Part shown: piece after piece, positions 46,768 through 55,144 of the stretch | How the letters are laid out: the number at the start of each line of letters is the position of its first letter | Position numbering within the stretch: position 1 is the stretch's first letter | Assembly: GCF_012641265.1 (NCBI RefSeq) | Contig: NZ_JABAHZ010000006.1 | Location: forward strand, 62,001-126,000 | From: Chitinophaga eiseniae | Lineage (GTDB): Bacteria; Bacteroidota; Bacteroidia; Chitinophagales; Chitinophagaceae | Direction of reading: 5' to 3' | DNA: 64,000 bases | Program-made: the position numbers and the translations under genes | The notes under the pieces: model-generated | Databases searched by the model: none | What the model was told of the DNA's origin: nothing | Seen by the model: only the letters and a program-made list of their open reading frames with translations

Positions 46768-48120
46768 TTAAAATTCATTTTGTATAAGCCTGATAAGCCC
46801 ATTTGCAGACCCTTGCACCTCCCCCAGGTCTTTGTCCGGAAATACGCCATGGCCCCGGTTATCACCTTTCCTGATCACATAATTGGTCGTAGATATAAAT
46901 GCCTGAATCCCGGTATGCGGCAGCTGCAAAGCCACAGGATCACCACTGATCTCATAAGCGTTGCCACCCGACTCCTCTCCCATTAATAACGCACTGGTAC
47001 ATTCTTTTAAATAAGCAGCCGTAACAGCCGCACTGGAAAAAGTGCCGCCATTCATCAGCACATACAGCTTCCCCGTAAAGTGCCCCGGCACAGGCGTGAT
47101 CAGTTTGGTTGCTTTTCCACCGGGTAAATAGGTCAGCGGATGTTTAAGTAAATAGGATAGCAGGTATTGCCCAGGCTCAAAGTCGCCCCCCTGGTTATCT
47201 CTCAGGTCAAGCACCAGGTCTGTTACGGGTTCTTTTTTCAACAAGGCAAACACGCTGTCAGTAGCCGCCTGGTAATCCTGGTGGTAAGTTGCTTTCAATA
47301 CATCGGCATCAAAGGTGGTGATTTTCAGCCATGCTAACTTCCGGTTAGCTACCTCCCGCATAAAAGGTAATGTCGTTAACCGGATACCTGCGGGCGCTTC
47401 TATGACAGGATACAGCCATTGCCCTGCTGAATCGGGCTGCGGGCGGTGCATCCGCCGAATGCTGTCTTTCGTTAACGCCCCTACAGTTTGTAGCAGCGTG
47501 TCACCGGAACCCTGCCGGATAAGCAGGGAAAACTGCGCAGGCTGTCCATAAACAAAACTATAATAGGCGGCAAAATACTGCTCCAGTATCCATCGCGGAT
47601 AAGTTTGATTGTAGCCGTCCCTGATTTGCCGTTGCAGGAGCGCCGGCATCACCTTACTAGCCGGCACATGGTTGATCGCGAGTATTTCATCACCTGCATG
47701 CAGGGAAGTATCGGGGGAGTTATTTTCCCGGATGTATAGTTTATTATCCAGGCATCGCACCAACAAAGGCAAAAACCTGCCTTCCCGGTTATTATAGGCC
47801 ATGGTGGCAGCGCTGGGCAAAAACATGGTATGCCCATCAGCGATTTTTTCATTCAGCAACTGCAGCCGGCTCAAAAAAGCCTGCTCCGTCATAGGACCGC
47901 GGATGCTGGTATACAGGCTGTCAAAAAAGATACGGAAAGTCTTCCGGGAGGTATAACGATATAAGGCAGGATGGGTATCTTCCAATTGTTTTTTTACAAA
48001 ACGAAAATCTTCTTTTAGTTCGGCTATCGTATACTCATGGTCATGGCTCACCTGGGCTTTCAGGGGAAACACTATTACCAGGAGGAAGCATAGGACATAT
48101 AATCGCAACAGGATAAACAT
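46768..48120 (-). CDS. S41-family (C-terminal processing-like) serine peptidase
   Basis: The protein has 450 residues from the ATG at 48120 (in-frame TTG at 48129). It has a signal peptide (MFILLRLYVLCFLLVIVFPL), an N-terminal helical part, a PDZ-like region with GDEILAINHVP (about 150) and a peptidase fold with DLRDNQGGD (about 310) and GGTFSSA (Ser362/Ser363), then GEESGG. These fit S41 peptidases, which cut exported proteins at their C-termini. It lies 53 bases after the ApbE gene and may be the last gene of that operon. Whether it processes the flavinylated protein is unknown. Confidence 0.8.
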   Translation of the reverse strand: MFILLRLYVLCFLLVIVFPLKAQVSHDHEYTIAELKEDFRFVKKQLEDTHPALYRYTSRKTFRIFFDSLYTSIRGPMTEQAFLSRLQLLNEKIADGHTMFLPSAATMAYNNREGRFLPLLVRCLDNKLYIRENNSPDTSLHAGDEILAINHVPASKVMPALLQRQIRDGYNQTYPRWILEQYFAAYYSFVYGQPAQFSLLIRQGSGDTLLQTVGALTKDSIRRMHRPQPDSAGQWLYPVIEAPAGIRLTTLPFMREVANRKLAWLKITTFDADVLKATYHQDYQAATDSVFALLKKEPVTDLVLDLRDNQGGDFEPGQYLLSYLLKHPLTYLPGGKATKLITPVPGHFTGKLYVLMNGGTFSSAAVTAAYLKECTSALLMGEESGGNAYEISGDPVALQLPHTGIQAFISTTNYVIRKGDNRGHGVFPDKDLGEVQGSANGLIRLIQNEF

Positions 48121-48173
48121 ATGCACCAATTTACAAAGAAAAGTCCGGCGTTATGCAAGCCGCTGTCACTTGA

Positions 48174-49136
48174 TTAATTCACAAACTGCTTCAACCCGGG
48201 CGTCATATACACGACCAGCTTTCCGTTGGCATCGCGGTAAATCAGGCAGGCATCCAGGTCTTTCCGCCGCGCCAGGAACTGCTGTGTGGCTGCCAGTCCC
48301 ATCACCATAAACGCAGTATCATAAGCGTCGGCGGTAATGGCGTCATCGGCAAATACGGTGACACTCAACAAATCAGTAGGAGTAGAAAAGCCGGTTTTAG
48401 GGTTCACAATATGCGCAAATGTTTTGCCCTGTTGCTGGTAGTAGTCGCGGTAGTTGCCGGCCGTGGTGGCCGACTTATTATACATACTTACCTTAATGGG
48501 GCGGTCGTTGGTAGCAAGTGGGTAATCAATGGCAATGGTCCATGGAGCGCCGTTTTTTAGCCCTTTACAGCGCACTTCTCCCCCTATTTCCACCATATAA
48601 TCAGTAACTCCCTGCTGCTCCAGCAGGCGGGCTATTACATCTACGCTGTAGCCCTGGGCAATACCATCGAAATCCAGGCGCACCTGCGCTTTGAGCTGGT
48701 GCACCTGTACTTCATCAAAAGCGATGTTGGTAAAACCTACATATTGCAATAGCGAATCTGCTTTTTGCCACCAGGGGGCGTGGGTGCGTTTTCCCTGGCG
48801 ATAGGCTTCGGTGAGGGGCATCACAGTAGGGTCGAAAGCCCCATTGGTAGCGGCATATACTTCGGCCGACTTTTGCAGCACAGGGTAAAAATAGGGCAGC
48901 TGGTACTGCCAGGACCCGGTTTTATTAAAGAGCGACAATTCGGAATCCGGGCGGTAATGCGACAAACACTGATCAATATCTTCCAGCGCGTGCACAATTA
49001 CCGCCTGGAAATTCCGCTGCCGGGCATCGGTATACATCACATGCCAGGTAGTACCCTGGGCGCTGCCTTCCAGCTTGATCACCTGCGAATGAATGCCGGC
49101 AATCCATATCCATAACAACCAACCGATGCCGGGCAT
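48174..49136 (-). CDS. apbE: FAD:protein FMN transferase (ApbE family)
   Basis: The protein has 320 residues with an N-terminal hydrophobic export signal (about 1-17). Family motifs appear in order: SAQGTTW, SHYRPDSELSLFN, FDGIAQGYSVD, VEIGGEVRCKG, TTAGNYRDYY, FAHIVNPKTG and ITADAYDTAFMVMG. ApbE uses FAD to attach FMN to Ser/Thr of exported proteins. Its start overlaps tightly with the upstream oxidoreductase (two bases apart). The protein two genes upstream contains a D-x-x-T-G-A-T motif, the likely target. Confidence 0.92.
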   Translation of the reverse strand: MPGIGWLLWIWIAGIHSQVIKLEGSAQGTTWHVMYTDARQRNFQAVIVHALEDIDQCLSHYRPDSELSLFNKTGSWQYQLPYFYPVLQKSAEVYAATNGAFDPTVMPLTEAYRQGKRTHAPWWQKADSLLQYVGFTNIAFDEVQVHQLKAQVRLDFDGIAQGYSVDVIARLLEQQGVTDYMVEIGGEVRCKGLKNGAPWTIAIDYPLATNDRPIKVSMYNKSATTAGNYRDYYQQQGKTFAHIVNPKTGFSTPTDLLSVTVFADDAITADAYDTAFMVMGLAATQQFLARRKDLDACLIYRDANGKLVVYMTPGLKQFVN

Positions 49137-49138
49137 AG

Positions 49139-50920
49139 CTATTCGGTTAAAATGGTCATCAATTCCTTCAGGTGCTCCTGGTATACGTCCCGGGGACTGC
49201 TATGATATTTCTTCGCTATCGAAGCCGCGAAGCCTACCACTTCTCCCATCATACCACAGGTGCGCATTACACGGGTACTGCCAAAGGCCACGTGGGTAGT
49301 GCTGATATTACGCCCTGCCATAAACAGGTTGCTGATATTATGCGAATACAGGCAGCGGTAAGGAATGGTGTAAGGCGCTACTCTAATATGTTTGGTGCCG
49401 GCAAAAAATTCCTGTCCTTCAAAGTACTTGCTGTTCTTGGGATCGGGGAAATGCAGGTCTATCGTCCAGGTGGCAGTCACCGCACCATCGGGATACATTT
49501 TTCCTTCCTGTATATCCATCTGGGTTAGGATATGATCGCCCAGGAGTCGCCTCGATTCCCGCTTTCCGCCTATATACGCCACCCAGGCCAGTTGCTGCTT
49601 CGCATATTTTTCCGGTTTGCTATTTTTGAGATAAGACCAGTTACCATACACGGCGCGTAGGTTATGGTCACGTATTTTCTCTGCATCCCGGATGGTATTA
49701 AAATTACCGAAGCCGGTTTCCCATTCCCAGTCGGCCCGGTAACTGTCGATATGGTATTCATCGGAAAACTGCAGTGCCCATGGCGTAGCCGGGAAGGTCG
49801 TAACACTGTCTACCGCCACGGAGGCCCAGAGGTTAGAGGTACCCAGCGTAAAGCTGTCGGGCTTTTCTGCTGCCAGCGATTCTCCTGTCTCCGCTTTGCT
49901 TTCGCGCCCCATGCGGAACTCCGCTCCTGCCAGGTAGCCAATGGTGCCATCGCCGGTACAATCAGAAAAGTAAGTACCGGTATAACGGCTTTCCTGGTTG
50001 GTGCCTATATCCCGCCCGATTACAGCGGTAATATGATCGCCTTCTTTTTCTACCTTATACACATAGGTATTCAGGAAAAGGGAGAGATTTTTCTCCGCTT
50101 TAACGATGGCTATTTTCCGGTCATCGCCATATTCGCTTCCGTCCGGGTTGCCGTTGCCCGGATCTCCGTTGTCCATCTCTCTTACAATTCTTCCCAGTTT
50201 GGGGTAATAGTTCTTATCAATTTCTCCCCGCAGGTGTACCCTCACCTCAGAACTGTTGTTACCACCTAATACCGGCCGGTCTTGTATCAACGCTACTTTC
50301 AGCCCCATGCGGGAAGCGGAAATAGCGGCGCAGGTACCGGCAATACCGCCACCTACTACCACCAGGTCGTAGTTACCCGCTTCTTTTGGCTTTTCGGTCA
50401 GGTGTAACAACTGACGCCGGAATGCCGCCAGGGCAACAGATTCGTTGGGTGGCGTAAATTTAGACGCCGTGGTAAACAACAGGGCATCGCAGCGGCCATT
50501 AAACCCGGTCAGGTCTTTCAGGGATATTTTCACCTGCTCGTTGTTAACAGCTACTTCTCCCCCATCGTACCATTTCCAGGTATCATCGCCGCTTTCTCCA
50601 AATACAGGTTTCAGGGCTACATCATTGATCAGCACCTGGAACTTACCGGGGCCTTTGGGAAATGGCGCCCAGTCTTTAGTGCGTACCCACAAGCGATACT
50701 TGCCTTTGGCTGGGAAGGTAACCGTGGTGGATGCATCTTTTACCGGGCGTCCCATACCATGTGCCATCAGGTAGGACGAGCCCATTACAGCAAAGGATTG
50801 CTGGTCCACGACCCAACCGCCCCTGTCGGTAAATGATTCGGTTTCTACAAACACTTGCTGCTGCGCCTTCAGGGATAAAACACAACAACAGAGCAGCCAT
50901 ACGTGGAATATTCTTTTCAT
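49139..50920 (-). CDS. Exported FAD-dependent oxidoreductase with N-terminal carbohydrate-binding-like domain
   Basis: The protein has 593 residues: signal peptide (about 1-19), a beta-sandwich region (about 20-155, golvesin/CBM-like), then a FAD_oxidored-type Rossmann fold beginning with DLVVVGGGIAGTCAAISASR (about 183-203) and continuing LGGNNSSEVRVHLRGE. It sits between a gene with a flavinylation motif (one base upstream) and ApbE (two bases downstream), suggesting an extracytoplasmic redox unit. Substrate not known; sugar or uronate oxidation is one idea. Confidence 0.8.
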   Translation of the reverse strand: MKRIFHVWLLCCCVLSLKAQQQVFVETESFTDRGGWVVDQQSFAVMGSSYLMAHGMGRPVKDASTTVTFPAKGKYRLWVRTKDWAPFPKGPGKFQVLINDVALKPVFGESGDDTWKWYDGGEVAVNNEQVKISLKDLTGFNGRCDALLFTTASKFTPPNESVALAAFRRQLLHLTEKPKEAGNYDLVVVGGGIAGTCAAISASRMGLKVALIQDRPVLGGNNSSEVRVHLRGEIDKNYYPKLGRIVREMDNGDPGNGNPDGSEYGDDRKIAIVKAEKNLSLFLNTYVYKVEKEGDHITAVIGRDIGTNQESRYTGTYFSDCTGDGTIGYLAGAEFRMGRESKAETGESLAAEKPDSFTLGTSNLWASVAVDSVTTFPATPWALQFSDEYHIDSYRADWEWETGFGNFNTIRDAEKIRDHNLRAVYGNWSYLKNSKPEKYAKQQLAWVAYIGGKRESRRLLGDHILTQMDIQEGKMYPDGAVTATWTIDLHFPDPKNSKYFEGQEFFAGTKHIRVAPYTIPYRCLYSHNISNLFMAGRNISTTHVAFGSTRVMRTCGMMGEVVGFAASIAKKYHSSPRDVYQEHLKELMTILTE

Positions 50921-50921
50921 C

Positions 50922-52073
50922 TTATCTGTTATTTGATTGAGGTAAATAATCTTTCAGTATTGTTTTGATTTGAGGTGTTCCGGGTTGTTGCTGCAACAAG
51001 GAAACAATGACGGCCGCCCTGTCACCGGCTGCCTTTTCAAGCACATTGCCCAGCTGTTGTACAGCCGGTGCCGGTAAGGGAGATGCGCTCTGCAACAGGG
51101 ATAATAACAAACCAGTCTGCGTAGCATTGGCATCAGCCAGGGCGCCGGCTATCCGGGTGGTCAGCTTTGGCCGGATTTTTACCGTTTTCAATTTACGCAG
51201 GATATCTAACTGAAATGGGTATACGCTATTAGCATATATATCCCATAGCCAGTCCTGCCGTTGTTGGCTATTGAAAAATGTCGGAGCTATCTTCTGCAAG
51301 ATATACCGGGAAATAAAAATATTTTTACCGCCTATCACATCTTGTAAATCCTTCTCAAACCCCGGCGTGATCCCACCGTTTTTATCCATCACCTTATCGA
51401 GTGCCCAATATTGATACGCATAGCTACCGGACAATAAAAAGCGGTGCTGCAGGTCCTTGCTGTTATAACCTTCCGTAATACGCTGCATTTCCGCTACCAC
51501 GGGGCCATGCACAATATGCCATAAGGTGTAACAGGTGTATACAGCGCCGGAAATCACTTCCTGCTGAATCGTTTTCAAGGTAGCGCCGGTGTGGGCGTCC
51601 ACCGAATCGGTCAGCTTTTCGGTACCGGGTACAATCAGGTCTGTTATCTGCAAATCAGCCAGCAACGAATTGTCTTTTGCGAGGATCGCCTGCAACTTTT
51701 CATAGTCGGGCCAGGTAAATTCCCGGTGGTCCAGCTTGGTAAGCATTTGTGCCGCGGGCAAATCATAGCGAATATAATTTCCCAACAGGTCCCAGTAAAA
51801 ATTGATATACACCGGCTTGCATTCTCCTGTATAGCAAACCGGCGTAAATATGTTCCTGGAATAGTAAAGCGGCCTGCCTGCTTTATCCATCGCTAATTGC
51901 AGGGTATACGTCAGCGTGTCATTTTCGCGGATGGTAAACGATTCCCATTTCGCGGCGGCGGGTAGCAAGGCACGATTCTTCAGTATGTCCACATTGCCCG
52001 TATCAATACGGAAATCTGTGGCATACCCGGTATAACCCATCATGAGTAATAGAAAAACAAACAGGTACTTCAT
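50922..52073 (-). CDS. Exported protein with ApbE flavinylation motif
   Basis: The protein has 383 residues with a signal peptide (about 1-18). The main feature is DAHTGATLKT at 159-168, which matches the D-x-x-(S/T)-G-A-(S/T) pattern of ApbE targets; FMN would be attached to Thr165. The rest of the domain resembles the FMN_bind type only partly (ISGAVYTCYTLWHIVHG follows), and the C-terminal half (about 235-383) is helical and unrecognised. It is the first gene of a tight operon with the FAD oxidoreductase and ApbE. Covalent FMN binding is inferred, not shown. Confidence 0.65.
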   Translation of the reverse strand: MKYLFVFLLLMMGYTGYATDFRIDTGNVDILKNRALLPAAAKWESFTIRENDTLTYTLQLAMDKAGRPLYYSRNIFTPVCYTGECKPVYINFYWDLLGNYIRYDLPAAQMLTKLDHREFTWPDYEKLQAILAKDNSLLADLQITDLIVPGTEKLTDSVDAHTGATLKTIQQEVISGAVYTCYTLWHIVHGPVVAEMQRITEGYNSKDLQHRFLLSGSYAYQYWALDKVMDKNGGITPGFEKDLQDVIGGKNIFISRYILQKIAPTFFNSQQRQDWLWDIYANSVYPFQLDILRKLKTVKIRPKLTTRIAGALADANATQTGLLLSLLQSASPLPAPAVQQLGNVLEKAAGDRAAVIVSLLQQQPGTPQIKTILKDYLPQSNNR

Positions 52074-52083
52074 ATCCGGTAAT

Positions 52084-52570
52084 TATTGATAGTCGAGCCA
52101 TGCGGTGGCTTTACACGCCTGGTTGCTGTTGAAACGGATCCACCTGGCCTGAAATCCTTCCGGGAAATTGTACCGGAAGGTAGCACCGGGCGCTACGGTC
52201 ACCGTTTTATAGTTCATCCAGGTCACGGCAGGCATTAGCGGTATTCACGGAACTAAGTCTGTTGTACACCGATGCCACTATTCTATTCCTGTTATCATTT
52301 CCGATGAAGAAAAATATGCCATTGCCTGCACCGCTGCGGTAGCTGTTACGCGTATCCAGTCTCCTCGCACTTGCTTCGGGAACATCACCTCCGCGACTTT
52401 ATCCGGGACGGCGGCAACAGTTTGGGGCTTGTTCTATTTACCATCACCACTAACATTAGTTCCCAGTATAAACGTTACCGGCTGCGAACTATTATACTGG
52501 AGATGCAAATTACGTTGCTTCAAGCCGACAAACAGCAAATATTTCGATGGAATGTTCGCCTGTAGGCCTT
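52084..52570 (-). pseudogene. Decayed C-terminal fragment of an exported protein
   Basis: Translating the minus strand in shifting frames gives consecutive blocks of a beta-rich protein: NIPSKYLLFVGLKQRN, then after a stop VFPK-like MFPKQVRGDWIRV, then FFFIGNDNRNR, and finally PAVTWMNYKTVTVAPG and ARWIRFNSNQACKATAWLDYQ before a stop at 52084. At least one in-frame stop and two frameshifts separate the blocks, and the N-terminal part is absent. The C-terminal pattern (WIRF...KATAW) recalls uncharacterised proteins of Bacteroidota carbohydrate loci. The break lies at the border with the AT-rich block. Confidence 0.55.
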
Positions 52571-52985
52571 CTTGTTGTCATACCGTTCCTTCCCTAATTA
52601 TTCCTCTCTTAACAAGACTCATCAAAAACCAGCACTGCCTGCAATTAGCCAGGTAATATTTTCATGGATAGCATTGCTCAAATACAAAGGTGAAATCTCA
52701 CGTTTTTTATCTTGTAAAAAATATCTCTATATTTAATTTTTAAAAATATTATTATTGTGAATAGCTTAAGTAGCATAAAAGATTTTGTTCCATTATTAAC
52801 CAAAGGTAGCTTAAAACCCTAAGTGAATTCAGTTTATACCCGTCGTTGATGGTACCCTACATAGGTATTGTTGTATGGAAGTGATATTTAAGAACCACGT
52901 CATAAATATCGACCCAGTAGTCTACCAGTAAATATTATTGATCAATCGGTATTCAAGTGATAAGTTTACCACTTAACTACTTGTA

Positions 52986-53014
52986 TTTGATATTGATATT
53001 CTATTTCCTATTTG
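52986..53014 (+). promoter_or_regulatory. Possible Bacteroidota sigma-ABfr-type promoter
   Basis: TTTG (52986-52989) and TATTTG (53009-53014) are separated by 19 bases, close to the Bacteroidota TTTG-N19-TAnnTTTG promoter, with the -7 box shortened. It lies 27 bases before the first gene of the peptide cluster. The match is partial in AT-rich sequence, so chance is possible. Confidence 0.3.
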
Positions 53015-53040
53015 TTCACTCAAATGATTAGGTCCTCGTT

Positions 53041-54672
53041 ATGGTAAGCATTTTTAATCCCGTGAAGCCGAATGTAATTCGAGTTGCTGAGCTACTCTGT
53101 AAAATTGCGCAAATTAAAATTACAAAAAGTACTATCAGGCAAGAACTACAGAAGCACCCAAATTTCCCGTCTCTATTAAGCTTGAGTGATCTTCTAGATG
53201 ATTTTAAGGTTGAAAATGTGACTGCGAGATTCAATCCAGATAAGATTGATGATATTCCTTTACCGTTTATTACTATAGTAAAAGGTAACAATCAAAAGAA
53301 GAATTTCATTACAATTGTCAAGAATACTAAAGGAAGACTTGTGTCCCTTTATGATTATGAAAATCGTAGCTGGGCGAATATTTCGAGGGAAGATTTTACT
53401 GCTAAATGGTCCGGAGTGGCATTGATGGTTAACAGTAACGCTGAATCAGGTGAAGTTGGATATGAATTAAGACTAAGGGAATCACGAAATAAGCTTATTC
53501 GTTGGCTTTTACCATTAGCCCTGATGTTGATCGTGTTTAGTCTGACCAATTTTCTACCAAATGGGCCGATAAGCGGGATGCCTAGAGTGCCAGGTATCCT
53601 CTTTTCTACGCTAACTGCTTTAGGGTGTTGTGTCTCGATCTCCATTTTGTGGTTAGAATTAGGCCGCCATAGCCCGCTATTGCAAAAAATGTGCAATTTG
53701 AATTCAAGTATGAGTTGTAGTACTGTATTGAATTCCAAAGGGTCAAGAATATTTGGTATTAAATGGAGCATAGTTGGGTTTTCATATTTTGGTGGGGGAC
53801 TTCTGACTATTATTCTATGTGGGGCATTTAATCCGGGTACGCGAATAATCCTGTACTGGTTTGTCGTCCTGGCTTCCATGTATGTCGTTTATTCATTGGT
53901 TTTCCAGTGGCTTATAGTAAAAAGATGGTGTACGTTATGTTTGGTGATCCAAGGTATTTTAGCAAGTCAACTTGTGCTTCTCCTAAATGAGGGTCGTCCT
54001 AATTTGAATGACTTGCTTTCCGTTCCGTTTATAAGTTACCTCTCGATATCTTTTGTCTATATACTAGTATATTTCATTTCCAGTATAGCGATGCCACTTT
54101 TTGAAGAAGCCAAAGAGGCAGCACGACATAGGAATGATTTGGAAAGGCTAAAAAGATCAAAGCAAATTTTTAATGCACTGTTGTCTAAAGAAAAAGTAGT
54201 ACAGAATCCAAAAAATATTGGTATAACGATAGGAAACGATGATGCGTTAAACAAGGTTATTAAGGTTTGTAATCCATATTGTGACCCTTGCTCAAACGCA
54301 CATAAAGCCTTGGATGAATTATTGTCAAGCATCGAGGATGTTCAGATTCAAATTATTTTTACGGCCAGTGTTAGCGATAATGACAGAAAGAGAGAACCTG
54401 TCAGACATTTAATGGCAATTGCCGATAGTAATAATGAAGATATCATAAAACGTGCTTTAGACGCCTGGTATCTTTCTGACACTAAAGATTACCAGAAGTT
54501 TGCAGCGAAGTTTCCTGTTGGCCCAGAGCTATTAACCCAAGATTCAAAAATTATCTCGATGTGGAATTGGTGTAATGAAAACGATATTACTTATACACCA
54601 ACGCTATTTGTAAATGGACAACGCCTACCCGACATCTATAGAATATCCGACTTGAAAGCGCTACTGCAGTGA
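53041..54672 (+). CDS. C39-like/vitamin K epoxide reductase/DsbA-like fusion protein
   Basis: The protein has 543 residues in three parts. An N-terminal C39-like domain (about 1-135, HPNFPSLLSLSDLL) lacks the catalytic Cys. A VKOR membrane domain (about 150-345) has a loop pair Cys218/Cys226 and the active site WCTLC (Cys297/Cys300). A C-terminal thioredoxin-fold domain (about 380-543) has CDPC (Cys414/Cys417) and a likely cis-Pro in YTPTLFVNG. VKOR reoxidises the thioredoxin domain, which makes disulfides in exported proteins. It is the first gene of the plus-strand cluster, directly upstream of the six-Cys precursor, its probable substrate. Confidence 0.9.
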   Translation: MVSIFNPVKPNVIRVAELLCKIAQIKITKSTIRQELQKHPNFPSLLSLSDLLDDFKVENVTARFNPDKIDDIPLPFITIVKGNNQKKNFITIVKNTKGRLVSLYDYENRSWANISREDFTAKWSGVALMVNSNAESGEVGYELRLRESRNKLIRWLLPLALMLIVFSLTNFLPNGPISGMPRVPGILFSTLTALGCCVSISILWLELGRHSPLLQKMCNLNSSMSCSTVLNSKGSRIFGIKWSIVGFSYFGGGLLTIILCGAFNPGTRIILYWFVVLASMYVVYSLVFQWLIVKRWCTLCLVIQGILASQLVLLLNEGRPNLNDLLSVPFISYLSISFVYILVYFISSIAMPLFEEAKEAARHRNDLERLKRSKQIFNALLSKEKVVQNPKNIGITIGNDDALNKVIKVCNPYCDPCSNAHKALDELLSSIEDVQIQIIFTASVSDNDRKREPVRHLMAIADSNNEDIIKRALDAWYLSDTKDYQKFAAKFPVGPELLTQDSKIISMWNWCNENDITYTPTLFVNGQRLPDIYRISDLKALLQ

Positions 54673-54862
54673 TATATGATGAAATACCGCTGGCCCAATA
54701 CTTTATGGGGTTATGCTACGACGATACTAGAAAACATAACTGTTATAATTAACAAATCTTCTAAATGGGATCAATTGGTGAACGCGCGCTATCAACGTTC
54801 CCTTTAGGCCTAAATTCACAAGGCTGATGCTGTGAAAATTTATCAAATTTAATTCTAACAAC

Positions 54863-55072
54863 ATGAAAAAACTGGAATTCCACGCTCTGGAGATCGGAGC
54901 AAATGAAATCCTTACCAAAAGACAACTAAAAAGTATTTTAGGTGGAAGCGGATCTTGTTGGGTACATTGTAATGGTAGTGACACGACCTTAATTGCCAAT
55001 TGTGATAAAAGTACAATAGAGGAGACATGCGGCTCGAGTGAGGTATTCGGTTGTTCCTGCGCTACCAGCTAA
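54863..55072 (+). CDS. Double-glycine leader precursor peptide, six-cysteine core
   Basis: The peptide has 69 residues. Residues 1-28 form a leader (MKKLEFHALEIGANEILTKR onward) ending in ILGG (27-28), the site cut by C39 peptidases, and the start is like the GG-type natural-product leaders of Bacteroidota (TIGR04149-like, from memory). The 41-residue core begins SGSC and has cysteines at 32, 36, 47, 56, 64 and 66, with thirteen Ser/Thr. Neighbours provide a VKOR disulfide system, a TlpA-like protein, a GT25-type enzyme and a peptidase-type ABC exporter. I infer a disulfide-rich, perhaps glycosylated secreted peptide. A strong hairpin follows at 55085. Confidence 0.85.
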   Translation: MKKLEFHALEIGANEILTKRQLKSILGGSGSCWVHCNGSDTTLIANCDKSTIEETCGSSEVFGCSCATS

Positions 55073-55084
55073 TCATCTATTTTC

Positions 55085-55110
55085 GGCCATCTATGTAAAC
55101 ATAGATGGCC
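55085..55110 (+). terminator. Hairpin after precursor gene, probable attenuator
   Basis: Eleven-base arms GGCCATCTATG and CATAGATGGCC pair perfectly around TAAA, starting 12 bases after the precursor stop and ending 34 bases before the next ATG. The following bases are A-rich with few T, so termination would be partial. Such hairpins often let a peptide gene be expressed above its operon. Confidence 0.6.
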
Positions 55111-55144
55111 AAATTCTGTAAAAAGAAACCCTGATAAACGTAAT

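Larger units (their letters stand above)
52074..53040. other. Intergenic region with gene remnant and island border
   Basis: These 967 bases have no intact gene. The left half contains a decayed minus-strand coding fragment (52084-52570). From about 52640 the sequence becomes AT-rich and leads to the probable promoter of the plus-strand peptide cluster. Confidence 0.6.

Noticed and set aside
52371..52565. Plus-strand 64-codon frame over the pseudogene
   Set aside because: The minus strand shows a recognisable decayed protein there; the plus frame is its shadow.
54676..54807. 43-residue frame between the VKOR fusion and the precursor
   Set aside because: It lacks a GG leader and a cysteine core and has no clear ribosome binding site; could be a leader ORF but no support.
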